DNA from: a bacterium
Lineage (GTDB): Bacteria; Patescibacteriota; Microgenomatia; Levybacterales; UBA12049
DNA: 13,790 nucleotides
Direction: 5' to 3'
Assembly: GCA_021784535.1 (NCBI GenBank)
Contig: JAJYHW010000006.1
Span: 1-13,790 of the forward strand
Numbering within the stretch: position 1 is the first letter of the stretch; each line of letters starts with the position of its first letter. Below, in pieces: positions 1 to 6,606 of the stretch. A program made the position numbers and the translations under genes. The notes below the pieces were generated by a model. That model saw only the letters and a program-made list of their open reading frames with translations. It searched no databases and was not told the DNA's origin.

Positions 1-93
1 TCGACAGTTGGTTTAAATGAGAAGGTGGTAAAGAAGTATATTGAGAATCAAGGAAAAGAAGATACTGGACAAGCTGTGCTTGAACTAGACTAA
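1..93 (+). CDS. tnpA: IS200/IS605-family transposase TnpA, C-terminal fragment (gene starts before window)
   Basis: The first 30 codons are open in frame 1 and end at TAA 91-93. The peptide (STVGLNEKVVKKYIENQ, then an acidic/Gln-rich tail ending VLELD) resembles the C-terminus of Y1-type single-strand transposases (IS200/IS605, REP-associated tyrosine transposase relatives), whose last helix typically reads TVG(L)-E-(V/I)-x-K-Y-(I/V)-x-x-Q. These enzymes cut and join single-stranded element ends with a catalytic tyrosine, which lies upstream of the visible part and cannot be checked. A hairpin 3 nt after the stop (96-115) fits the right end of such an element. The gene runs toward the minus-strand nucleotidyltransferase and overlaps its last codons. 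Recognition rests on a short C-terminal pattern only, so the family is likely but the subgroup is open. Confidence 0.65.
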   Translation, partial: STVGLNEKVVKKYIENQGKEDTGQAVLELD

Positions 94-477
94 TACCATG
101 GGCGTAAGCCCGTGGAATGATTTATTTTCATTTATATATTTTTCATTTATGATTGGAGCAAGAGGGCTATCTCCTGAGGCATACCAGATCTCAGGAATAT
201 CCAGATATTTTTGAATATAGCCGTTTTTTGTTTCAGTAATCACTACAATGAGCATCCCATCAATAATTTCATGAAAGACCCATTCTTTTAGTCTAGAATT
301 TTCTTTGGTAAATACAATAAGCTCTACATCTGAATAATTTATATCCGCCTTCAGGACAAAGGAGCCAACAGTGGCTATTGCAAGCAAATCATTCTTAAAT
401 TTTCTTCTTATAAGAGGAATCAATTTCTGGATTATTATTGCACGTTCTTGATGAGTATGTGATTTAATACCATTCAT
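85..477 (-). pseudogene. Kanamycin-nucleotidyltransferase-like protein, truncated by the IS end
   Basis: The 130-aa product has the N-terminal nucleotidyltransferase fold: GSF at residues 38-40, then YSDVE with acidic D50 and E52, matching the G-S...D-x-E metal site. Residues 7-55 and the spacing of the later strands resemble ANT(4')/KNTase-type aminoglycoside nucleotidyltransferases, which are about 250 aa, so the helical C-terminal half is missing. The last ~10 residues (FHGLTPMVLV) are encoded by the transposon-end hairpin and the tnpA 3' end, so the natural C-terminus was replaced when the element inserted. In a by-eye alignment, a further acidic residue expected on the following strand seems to be valine in IVVI. 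The start ATG overlaps the purB stop as ATGA (474-477), implying translational coupling. The protein is probably inactive. Substrate, and whether the ancestor conferred drug resistance, cannot be told from sequence. Confidence 0.6.
96..115. mobile_element. Right-end hairpin of the IS200/IS605-like element
   Basis: Positions 96-103 (CCATGGGC) pair with 108-115 (GCCCGTGG) around a GTAA loop: 8 bp including one G-T wobble. IS200/IS605 elements carry subterminal hairpins at their ends, recognised by TnpA as single strands, and this one sits directly after the tnpA stop. The element boundary is inferred to lie at or shortly after 115; the exact cleavage site cannot be fixed without the intact target. 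No U-tract follows on either strand, so it is not read as a terminator. Confidence 0.55.
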
Positions 478-1913
478 ACTATTGCTTCAGGATTATATTT
501 TGCCGCATTGGGATATTGCTTTGTTATTTTTTCAACTTCCTGAGCAAAGAATGCAATCTGTTTTGGCGCGTTGCCGACGAATTCTATTGGGTTGGCGATT
601 GCAGCTTCCAGTTTTTGTCTAGAAAGTTTCAAGCGTTTATCTTTCGCTAACCGCTTAAGCAAATCATTAGTTCGCTTCTCAGTCGTTCTCATTGCAAGAG
701 CAACTGCAACTGCATGTTCTTTAATAACCGCGTGAGCAGTTTCCCTGCCAATACCTTCTTTGACAGCAATCATTAAAAGTCGTGTTGTTGTGAGAAAAGG
801 AAGATATGTGTCCATTTCCCGCTGGATGACTGCTGGATAAAAACCGCATTCATCAAGAATAGTCAGTGTTGTTTCAATCACTCCATCTGCAGTAAAAAAA
901 GCGTCGGGTAAAGCGATTCGTCTGGCGGCTGAATCGCTCACATCTCCTGCAAAAATCTGACCTCCTGAGATACCTGCTGTCATAACAACATAGCCCATGA
1001 GGATGTTTTTGAGCGAAGCGATTCTTTCTGCATTTCTACTGTTCATTTTGTGAGGCATTGCTGTTGATCCTACCTGACCTTTTTTAAATCCTTCGGTAAA
1101 TTCTTCAAATCCTGCCATAGCGCGTGTTGTCATGGCAAAGCTTGCCGGTCCGCAGATAAGCTGGAAGAGTGTTGAGATCACTTCAAAATCCAACGAGCGG
1201 GGATAGATTTGTCCGACACTTGTTAAGACGTTTTTGAATCCCAAAAATGCAACTATTTTTTCTTCCAGCTGCTCTACTTTTTTACTTTCACCGTTAAATA
1301 ATTGGAGCTGGTCAGTTTGGGTCCCTACAGCTCCTTTGATACCCCGCAAGGGATAGTTATTAATTACCGTTTCCAGCCGATTAAAAGCGATGAGGAGTTC
1401 CTGTCCGAAATTTGAAAAGATTTTGCCAATTACTGATGGTTGCGCGATTGCCAGATGCGTCCGTTCGGGATAAACGAGCGTATTGTATTGCAATGCCAGC
1501 CGTGCCATTCGTTCCAGAACTGCGATCGTATGATTTCTTAAAATTATGAGGCCTTCTTTTGCCTGCATTTGTTCTACATTATCTGAAAGGTCGCGGGAGG
1601 TCATCCCAAGATGCGCGTATTCGTGGCCGGCTGCTTTATTAAAAGCTTCAAGTTTTGCTTTTTGATCATGTCGTATTTCCCGTTCCCTATTCCTGATCCA
1701 TGCAAGATCGATTGTATTTTTTGCTTTTTCATATGCACTGATAGCTTTTTGGGGGATAGAAAGCCCTAGTTCAGCTTGTGCTTTCATAACTGCAATCCAT
1801 AATTCTCTTTCGAGTAACATTCTCCCTTCCGGCGAAAAAACTTGCCGTAGAGAAGAACTTGCATAACGGTCTGCTAACACATTTGGTATCACTGGTCTGT
1901 TAGTTTGTTTCAT
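474..1913 (-). CDS. purB: Adenylosuccinate lyase PurB
   Basis: This is a 479-aa member of the fumarase/aspartase superfamily. It cleaves SAICAR to AICAR plus fumarate and adenylosuccinate to AMP plus fumarate in the cytoplasm. The superfamily signature GSTAMPHKMNSRNAE lies at residues 282-296 and contains the mobile-loop serine (S283). TSRDLSDN at 105-112 and RTHLAIAQPS at 151-160 supply conserved active-site segments, with H153 the likely general acid; GAVGTQ is at 194-199. PHKMNSRNAE resembles the longer eukaryote-like PurB branch (typically MPYKRNPMRSE) more than short bacterial PurB, in line with its length. It lies 8 nt after the DUF5680 gene and shares an ATGA overlap with the truncated nucleotidyltransferase downstream. 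No clear Shine-Dalgarno precedes the ATG at 1911-1913. The family call is secure. Confidence 0.95.
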   Translation of the reverse strand: MKQTNRPVIPNVLADRYASSSLRQVFSPEGRMLLERELWIAVMKAQAELGLSIPQKAISAYEKAKNTIDLAWIRNREREIRHDQKAKLEAFNKAAGHEYAHLGMTSRDLSDNVEQMQAKEGLIILRNHTIAVLERMARLALQYNTLVYPERTHLAIAQPSVIGKIFSNFGQELLIAFNRLETVINNYPLRGIKGAVGTQTDQLQLFNGESKKVEQLEEKIVAFLGFKNVLTSVGQIYPRSLDFEVISTLFQLICGPASFAMTTRAMAGFEEFTEGFKKGQVGSTAMPHKMNSRNAERIASLKNILMGYVVMTAGISGGQIFAGDVSDSAARRIALPDAFFTADGVIETTLTILDECGFYPAVIQREMDTYLPFLTTTRLLMIAVKEGIGRETAHAVIKEHAVAVALAMRTTEKRTNDLLKRLAKDKRLKLSRQKLEAAIANPIEFVGNAPKQIAFFAQEVEKITKQYPNAAKYNPEAIV

Positions 1914-1921
1914 GAATAATG

Positions 1922-2416
1922 TTACAATCCTGCCCTTTGATCTACTAATCCTCCAAGATAAGTTGCTTTATATACTGGTTTGTTGTCTTTGGTAATTTGT
2001 TCTTCGCCGAAGTATTTATTGATATCACCTGTCCATGTATTTTGGTAAGTAAAGGAATTTTGTGTATATTTCTTTGGTCCCCGAAATGGAGCATCTTCTG
2101 GCATTTCTTTCAGCGCATTTCTTAGAATCTCATATACAGGATTTGTTGCAACTTTTTCAATAATCCAGCCATAATAAACCATGATCCAGTACGGTTTATT
2201 TTTATAAAATACTACTATTCTGCCGCCATAAGGTTCGCCTCCAAAAAAATTATCCTGAGAATGCCACTCTCCTTTTTTGAAAGGTATTGTCGTCGAACCG
2301 TCTAGTTCTTTTATCCATTGCTTTTCTTGTCCACTGGCATAGCCGGCTTTATTGGACTCAATTAAAAATTTTATCAATGATTCTTTTGTCATATTATGTG
2401 TGGGATGACGTTGCAT
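1922..2416 (-). CDS. DUF5680-domain protein, function unknown
   Basis: The product is a 164-aa soluble protein with no membrane segment or signal peptide. It resembles DUF5680 proteins: an N-terminal helix with FLIESNKAGYASG, a central sheet with FFGGEPYGGRIVVFYKNKPYW and MVYYG, then EMPEDAPFRGPK, and a C-terminal YKATYLGGLVDQ. In other bacteria this domain occurs alone or fused to an HTH; no HTH is present here. The biochemical role is unknown. A second Met at residue 9 (MTKESLIKF, ATG 2390-2392) is an equally good start and would leave a normal leader behind the promoter at 2427-2454. It sits between purD and purB, 8 nt before purB, so it probably drives a shared purB transcript. Any purine-related role is inferred from position only. 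Confidence 0.75.
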   Translation of the reverse strand: MQRHPTHNMTKESLIKFLIESNKAGYASGQEKQWIKELDGSTTIPFKKGEWHSQDNFFGGEPYGGRIVVFYKNKPYWIMVYYGWIIEKVATNPVYEILRNALKEMPEDAPFRGPKKYTQNSFTYQNTWTGDINKYFGEEQITKDNKPVYKATYLGGLVDQRAGL

Positions 2417-2426
2417 TAACCAAAGT

Positions 2427-2454
2427 ATTGTACAGTATTTTTATATGTTTGTAA
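2427..2454 (-). promoter_or_regulatory. Possible promoter of the DUF5680-purB unit
   Basis: On the minus strand, TTACAA (2449-2454), a 16-nt spacer and TACAAT (2427-2432) resemble a sigma70 promoter; the -10 matches TATAAT at five of six positions. The expected start of transcription is about 3-4 nt before the ATG at 2416, or about 27 nt before the alternative ATG at 2392. It lies in the 185-nt gap after purD, which otherwise holds only A/T-rich sequence and a 10-nt palindrome (GAAAGCTTTC) near 2473. The -35 match is weak. Confidence 0.35.
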
Positions 2455-2601
2455 TCCTGGTCCATCGGTCGAAAGCTTTCTCTCTGCTCGGTGGTAGGTT
2501 TTTTCTTGCAGGTGGCCAATCTGTCCGTTGTACAAAATATTTTTTGTTCTGTATATAACATAAGGTTAAGAATTTTTCTGTAGTATAATTTGTGTTCCCA
2601 T

Positions 2602-3870
2602 TTATATTTTCCCGATGTCTTTTCTATACTGCATGCCGTTAAAATAGATGCCTTTTTTATTGATACACGCATATGTTTTTTGTAACGCTTTATCAATTGT
2701 TGTTCCGGTCGCGGTTACACCGATAACACGTCCGCCGTTGGTGACCACATTTCCGTTAACTTCCTTCGTTCCCAAATGAAAAACTACAACATCCTCTGGC
2801 AAGTTTTCAAGACCGCTGATAACATCACCTTTATGTGAATTTGTCGGGTAGCCGGCTGATGCAAGAATAATACAGCATGCTGATTTTTTTGCCCATTTGA
2901 TTTTTACTTGATCCAATGTTCCGTCAACGCATGCGGTTAAAATTTCATACAGATCGCTATCGAGTAGCCGCATGTATGATTCAGCTTCTGGATCGCCAAA
3001 GCGGCAGTTAAATTCAACAACTTTCGCGCCGGCTTTGGTCATCATAAGTCCGGGATAAAGACAGCCGACAAAAGGCATACCGCGTTTTTTTAAGCCCTTA
3101 ATTGCAGGGAGGACAATTTTTTGTTTGATTTCTTCAAGTTGTTCTTTGGAAATTTCCGGAAGCGGTGCAATTGTTCCCATACCGCCAGTATTTGGTCCCT
3201 TGTTGCCGTCAAAAATCTGCTTGTGATCACGTGATGTCGGGAAAAGAGCGATGTGTTTTCCATCGGTAAAGACATGAATAGATACTTCTTTGCCTTCTAA
3301 GAATTCCTCAATAACAACTTCATCTCCCGCGTTACCGAACACTTTTTTAACCATTGCTTCATCAATCGCCGCAAGTGCCTCATCATGTGTTTGCGCGACA
3401 ACGACGCCTTTACCAAGTGCCAGACCGCTTGCTTTTATCACAATCGGAGTTTTACATTTTTTAATATATGCTTTTGCTTTCTTTGCATCGGCGAAGATTT
3501 CGTATTTTGCCGTTGGAATATTTTCTTCTTTCATTAATTTTTTTGCAAAAGCTTTGGAGGATTCAATTTGTGCAGCTTCTTTGGTAGGTCCAAATATTTT
3601 GAGTCCTGCTTTTTGAAATGCATTGACAATACCGACTGCAAGGATATCGTCTGGTGCAGCGACTGTAAGATCAATTTTTTTCTTTTTCGCAAAATCAATC
3701 AGTGCCTCAAAATCAGTTGCGGGGATGTTTACATTTTCTCCAATTGTTGCTGTACCGGGATTTCCTGGAGCAAAATAGATTGTATCAACCTGCGAAGACT
3801 GAGCAAGTCTCCAGCCAATTGCATGTTCTCGTCCGCCTGATGAGATGATTAAGATGCTTTTCTTTCTCAT
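2602..3870 (-). CDS. purD: Phosphoribosylamine-glycine ligase (GAR synthetase) PurD
   Basis: This is a 422-aa ATP-grasp enzyme joining 5-phosphoribosylamine and glycine to GAR with ATP, step two of de novo purine synthesis. Visible: the N-terminal GGREHAI (12-18), PGNPGT (35-40), the ATP-grasp core with IKASGLALGKGVVVA (145-159), the adenine/phosphate segment DGNKGPNTGGMGTIAP (221-236), metal-site VVEFNCRFGDPE (284-295), and a C-terminal domain with GGRVIGVTATG. Length is typical (about 420-430). VGCLYPGLM carries Pro where Ala is common, and AAPDDILAVGI replaces the usual GPEAPLVAGI; both look tolerable. It follows the PurF-PurN gene by 55 nt on the same strand and so probably shares its promoter and leader. 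Start chosen at ATG 3870, which places GGREHAI at the usual distance; no Shine-Dalgarno is visible. Confidence 0.95.
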   Translation of the reverse strand: MRKKSILIISSGGREHAIGWRLAQSSQVDTIYFAPGNPGTATIGENVNIPATDFEALIDFAKKKKIDLTVAAPDDILAVGIVNAFQKAGLKIFGPTKEAAQIESSKAFAKKLMKEENIPTAKYEIFADAKKAKAYIKKCKTPIVIKASGLALGKGVVVAQTHDEALAAIDEAMVKKVFGNAGDEVVIEEFLEGKEVSIHVFTDGKHIALFPTSRDHKQIFDGNKGPNTGGMGTIAPLPEISKEQLEEIKQKIVLPAIKGLKKRGMPFVGCLYPGLMMTKAGAKVVEFNCRFGDPEAESYMRLLDSDLYEILTACVDGTLDQVKIKWAKKSACCIILASAGYPTNSHKGDVISGLENLPEDVVVFHLGTKEVNGNVVTNGGRVIGVTATGTTIDKALQKTYACINKKGIYFNGMQYRKDIGKI

Positions 3871-3925
3871 ATTATTTAAGGAAAATCCGTCAGCGCGCCT
3901 ACGAATTACCTGGTTAATGTGTTAA

Positions 3926-6055
3926 TTATTTTCCCCATGGGAATGTTCCTCGGCTGACATCGATGCCATACTGCATCACGTGCAAAACGCGTTTAATAGC
4001 TGTGGGTAAAAAAAGATATTCAGTTTCTCGAATTCTTTTTTCCCATGTTTCGATAGTGTCATCCGCGTAGCGGCGCGTTTCAGCCTTGAGAATCACTGGT
4101 CCCGTATCAAATCCGTCACCTGGTAAGATCTGGTGAACGGTGAATCCGGAAACCTGCACGCCTTGTTTATAAGCATCCTGAATTGCATGCGCTCCCCGGA
4201 TGACAGGAGTCTGTCCCTGCGATGTGGCGATTGTTTTTGAAGAGTCTGCAGTAAGGAGAGCTGGGTGTTGATTGATGACGGGGATTTCCTGCTTTTGCAT
4301 AGCCGTTAAAAATGTTTTCCCAAAGATAAAATTCCAGCCTGATAGCTGGACAAGATCTGGATTGACTTTTTCAAGGTGTTTGAGAATCACTTCTTCATAT
4401 GTTTTTCGTGCGTTTTTATCAGCATGCTTACCTTTATAAGTGAGAACAGCTGTTGGGATGTTATGTTTCTTTGCGCGTGTAAGTCCATACGCGTCAGGAT
4501 TATTTGAAACTACAGTGACAATTTCTGCGTTGAGTTCGTTATTTTCTATCGCATCAATGACTATCTGTAAATTCGTGCCGTTTCCGGAAATAAAGATGGC
4601 AATCCTTGGCCTGTTTTCCAGTTTTTTCTTTTTTTTAGGAAATATTTCCTGCTTACCGCGTATCGGGTGTGGCCCACCAAAAGGTGTATAGTAAAAATTT
4701 TTAGGATTATTACCAAATGCTTTCGCGGTTTTTTCAATTGGCAGATAGATGACTGCGTCGGCACCGATATGCTCGGCAACTTTTTGCTCAATAACGTCAA
4801 AGGGTTTTTTTTCAAATTTTGCGGCAGGCAATTCATTTTTTGCCCGCATATCGATTCCCAAATCGCACTGATTGACAACGGGAGGACTGGCAAAGGCCAT
4901 ATATAGTTCTTTGACCCCCGTTTCTTTGAATTTTTTTGCGAGAGCTGTACTTGTTGTCAATCTTACTGCAGAGTCATCAACTATGACAACTTTTTTATCT
5001 CTTATTTCATCAGGAACGATATTGTGTTTGCCGTTGACTGCGGAGATACGGTTTGTTTGCCCTGGCTGAATAAAAGTACGCCCGACATAATGACTGGTTG
5101 TGATTGCATCGATTATTGGTAATCCTAATTCCTGAGCGACTCCCTTTGCTGCAGGATATCCAGAATCAAATGTAGGAACAATAACATCAGGCTTGATGCC
5201 TTTTTGCCTCATTCGTTTGCCAAGGAGTTTGCCTGATTCTTCGCGTCCAGTTCTGATTCGTATGTCATTCATAAAGCTGTCAGGTCGTGCGAAATAAATG
5301 CATTCAAAAATGCATGATTGCCTTCGTTTGGGTTCTCCAAAAAAAGATGAGGTGAGCTGGCCTGTCTTTGTAATTTTAATAATTTCACCCGGAAGGACTT
5401 CTCGGATAAATTCAGCACCGATAGTGTCCAATGCCGGAGATTCTGATGCGATAATCCAGCCTTTTTCAAGCCTACCAAGACAGAGTGGACGGATGCCATA
5501 TGGATCTCTTGTCCCAAAAAGAGAACCGTCGTTTGTAAGGATAACGAGACAGTAAGCACCATAAAATAGCGGGAGAACATTGGAAAGCGTTTCTTCCCAG
5601 CTTGTATAGTTTTTCCGTTCCTGATGAATCAGTGATGCCATAAGTCGGGTGTCACCCGCGGATGTATTTTTATTTTTGATTTGCCGTTTCAAATTTGCGA
5701 CATCGGGAATATTTCCGTTATGGCCGAGACTGAGTTGGAATTTCCCATTGGTAAGGGTAATTGGTTGCGCATTGCCGTTTGAGGATCTGCCAAAAGTCGC
5801 GTAGCGGTTTTGAGCGATTGCAGTATGGCCATTGCCTAGTTTTTTAAGGACACTTTCCGTCAGAACGTGCGGGACAAGACCCATATTTTTATAAGTTGCG
5901 ATTTTGCCTTTGGAATTAAGAATACTAAGCCCCGCGCTTTCCTGCCCTCTGTGTTGGAGCGCTGCCAAAGCACGCCTGGCGACATATGACGCGTAGACGT
6001 CTGCGGTCCAGACACCGACAATACCGCATTTTTCTTTAAGTTCGAATTGCTGCAT
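3926..6055 (-). CDS. purF: PurF-PurN fusion: amidophosphoribosyltransferase + GAR formyltransferase
   Basis: A single 709-aa frame carries two enzymes. Residues 1-460 are PurF: a 9-residue leader then Cys10 (CGIVGVW), the processed glutaminase nucleophile, R84/Y85 region, GHNGN (111-115), DPYGIRPLCLG (184-194), CIFECIYFARPDS (248-260), YVGRTFIQPGQ (323-333) and the PRPP loop IVDDSAVRLTTS (358-369). Residues 484-709 are PurN: ISGNGTNLQ (489-497), catalytic N595 and H597 (INQHPALL), and D650 in GDGFDTGPVI. A basic linker with five lysines (474-478) joins them. PurF turns PRPP and glutamine into phosphoribosylamine; PurN formylates GAR. The intervening enzyme, PurD, is the next gene. The usual PurF CxxC that binds a 4Fe-4S cluster is Y455..P458, and RGTT is RLTT. 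An SD-like GGTGATC (6061-6067) lies 5 nt before the ATG, unusual for this window. Confidence 0.93.
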   Translation of the reverse strand: MQQFELKEKCGIVGVWTADVYASYVARRALAALQHRGQESAGLSILNSKGKIATYKNMGLVPHVLTESVLKKLGNGHTAIAQNRYATFGRSSNGNAQPITLTNGKFQLSLGHNGNIPDVANLKRQIKNKNTSAGDTRLMASLIHQERKNYTSWEETLSNVLPLFYGAYCLVILTNDGSLFGTRDPYGIRPLCLGRLEKGWIIASESPALDTIGAEFIREVLPGEIIKITKTGQLTSSFFGEPKRRQSCIFECIYFARPDSFMNDIRIRTGREESGKLLGKRMRQKGIKPDVIVPTFDSGYPAAKGVAQELGLPIIDAITTSHYVGRTFIQPGQTNRISAVNGKHNIVPDEIRDKKVVIVDDSAVRLTTSTALAKKFKETGVKELYMAFASPPVVNQCDLGIDMRAKNELPAAKFEKKPFDVIEQKVAEHIGADAVIYLPIEKTAKAFGNNPKNFYYTPFGGPHPIRGKQEIFPKKKKKLENRPRIAIFISGNGTNLQIVIDAIENNELNAEIVTVVSNNPDAYGLTRAKKHNIPTAVLTYKGKHADKNARKTYEEVILKHLEKVNPDLVQLSGWNFIFGKTFLTAMQKQEIPVINQHPALLTADSSKTIATSQGQTPVIRGAHAIQDAYKQGVQVSGFTVHQILPGDGFDTGPVILKAETRRYADDTIETWEKRIRETEYLFLPTAIKRVLHVMQYGIDVSRGTFPWGK

Positions 6056-6060
6056 TATAT

Positions 6061-6067
6061 GATCACC
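6061..6067 (-). promoter_or_regulatory. Atypical ribosome binding site of purF-purN
   Basis: GGTGATC, 5 nt upstream of the purF ATG, is complementary to the GAUCACC that normally precedes and enters the CCUCC core at the 16S rRNA 3' end. It supports the chosen start. Most other genes in this window show no comparable motif. Confidence 0.45.
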
Positions 6068-6070
6068 AGT

Positions 6071-6100
6071 AAAACTAAAAAACCCGCTGTGACGCGGGTT
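6071..6100 (-). terminator. Intrinsic terminator in the purF leader (candidate attenuator)
   Basis: On the minus strand AACCCGC (6100-6094) pairs with GCGGGTT (6087-6081) around a 6-nt loop (GTCACA), a perfect 7-bp stem followed by TTTTAGTTTT (6080-6071). The U-tract exists only in the minus direction. It lies between the purF promoter and the purF start codon, so terminating here would switch the purine operon off. It is therefore more likely a regulatory leader terminator than the end of an upstream gene. Confidence 0.75.
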
Positions 6101-6113
6101 CGATAAAAATCAA

Positions 6114-6152
6114 TTATTTTTTCTTTTTTATTTGTATATTAGGGGTAACCAT
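6114..6152 (-). CDS. Possible 12-codon leader peptide of the purine operon
   Basis: ATG at 6152-6150 opens a short frame, MVTPNIQIKKKK, ending in TAA 13 nt before the terminator stem. It begins about 10 nt after the predicted transcription start, with no Shine-Dalgarno but with ATCT directly before the ATG, as at prfB and ftsX. The last four codons are lysine in an A-rich run. The size, placement and stop position are what a transcription-attenuation leader needs. So short a frame can arise by chance, so translation is unproven. Confidence 0.3.
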   Translation of the reverse strand: MVTPNIQIKKKK

Positions 6153-6168
6153 AGATAAAGACAGTTTG

Positions 6169-6198
6169 ATTATAAGTTTCTTTTACAATTTGTGTCAA
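6169..6198 (-). promoter_or_regulatory. Consensus sigma70 promoter of the purine operon
   Basis: Minus strand: perfect -35 TTGACA (6193-6198), 18-nt spacer, perfect -10 TATAAT (6169-6174). Transcription should begin near 6162, giving a leader of about 107 nt before the purF ATG. It is the best promoter match in the window. Confidence 0.75.
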
Positions 6199-6266
6199 TA
6201 GCGAGATATAAAGTTATGTCAAAAGCTATAAATATGTGTTGAGGCCGCCACCACAAATGAGCTCCC

Positions 6267-6559
6267 TCAATTATTTCCGGCCAGTCTGTATTGATGGTAA
6301 ATTTTTCGAAGATAGTCATCCAGTTTCATTTTTTTTCTCTGGAGAAAGAGTAATATAGTCGACAAATTCCTGATAGGATTTTTAGATCACCTTGAACCCT
6401 TGTTTGTGTGCGATTTGCCAATAAACGAAAGGATTGATTGATGTGCCGATATGTGAAGCTTTGCGAGTGGAAATGTTGGAAAAGCTCCTTGTGGTTTGGT
6501 ATTTCCCATAGGCTATTATCTCTTATTTTGATCAGGAATTCAAGAGCTATGAGATTAAT
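6267..6559 (-). pseudogene. Frameshifted remnant of an unrecognised gene
   Basis: The 444-nt gap 6163-6606 holds no intact gene. On the minus strand a frame is open from 6559 to TGA 6326-6328 (77 codons) with protein-like composition (for example EFLIKIRDNSLWEIPNHKE, then LKILSGICRLYYSFSREKK), but it has no ATG or GTG start. It stops right after a run of eight A (6329-6336). One added base in that run would continue into MKLDDYLRKIYHQYRLAGNN and stop at 6267-6269. The most economical reading is a decayed or IS-derived gene fragment with a homopolymer frameshift. A third frame (ATG 6319 to TAA 6170, 49 aa) is also open across the same DNA, so the true frame is not certain. No family is recognised. 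Confidence 0.3.
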
Positions 6560-6571
6560 TCATTTTTAAAA

Positions 6572-6599
6572 ATGAAAACTTTATTTGATGCGTTATACT
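6572..6599 (+). promoter_or_regulatory. Possible promoter of the small TM protein-prfB unit
   Basis: ATGAAA (6572-6577), 16-nt spacer, TATACT (6594-6599; five of six to TATAAT). The expected transcription start is about 6606, immediately at the GTG start codon 6607, which would make the mRNA leaderless. The -35 is weak (four of six). Confidence 0.4.
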
Positions 6600-6606
6600 A
6601 GATATT

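Noticed and set aside
96..115. Hairpin at 96-115 as an intrinsic terminator of the purB operon
   Set aside because: No U-tract follows on either strand, and its place right after the tnpA stop explains it as a transposon end.
2394..2696. A 100-aa minus-strand frame in the purD-DUF5680 gap
   Set aside because: It overlaps the 3' end of purD out of frame and the DUF5680 start, has low-complexity composition, and matches no family. Most likely chance.
3290..3840. Plus-strand open frames across purD (3290-3616 and 3568-3840)
   Set aside because: They are antisense shadows of a well-conserved purD, with Cys/Phe/Ser-rich compositions typical of reverse-complement reading.
6081..6101. GGTTCGA near 6096 as a tRNA T-arm
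   Set aside because: It belongs to the purF leader terminator stem; no acceptor, D-arm or anticodon stem can be folded around it.
6103..6162. A preQ1- or purine-type riboswitch in the purF leader
   Set aside because: The A-rich tail near a C-rich stretch recalled preQ1-I, but the loop and pseudoknot bases do not fit, and the ~60 nt before the terminator is too short and unstructured for a purine aptamer.
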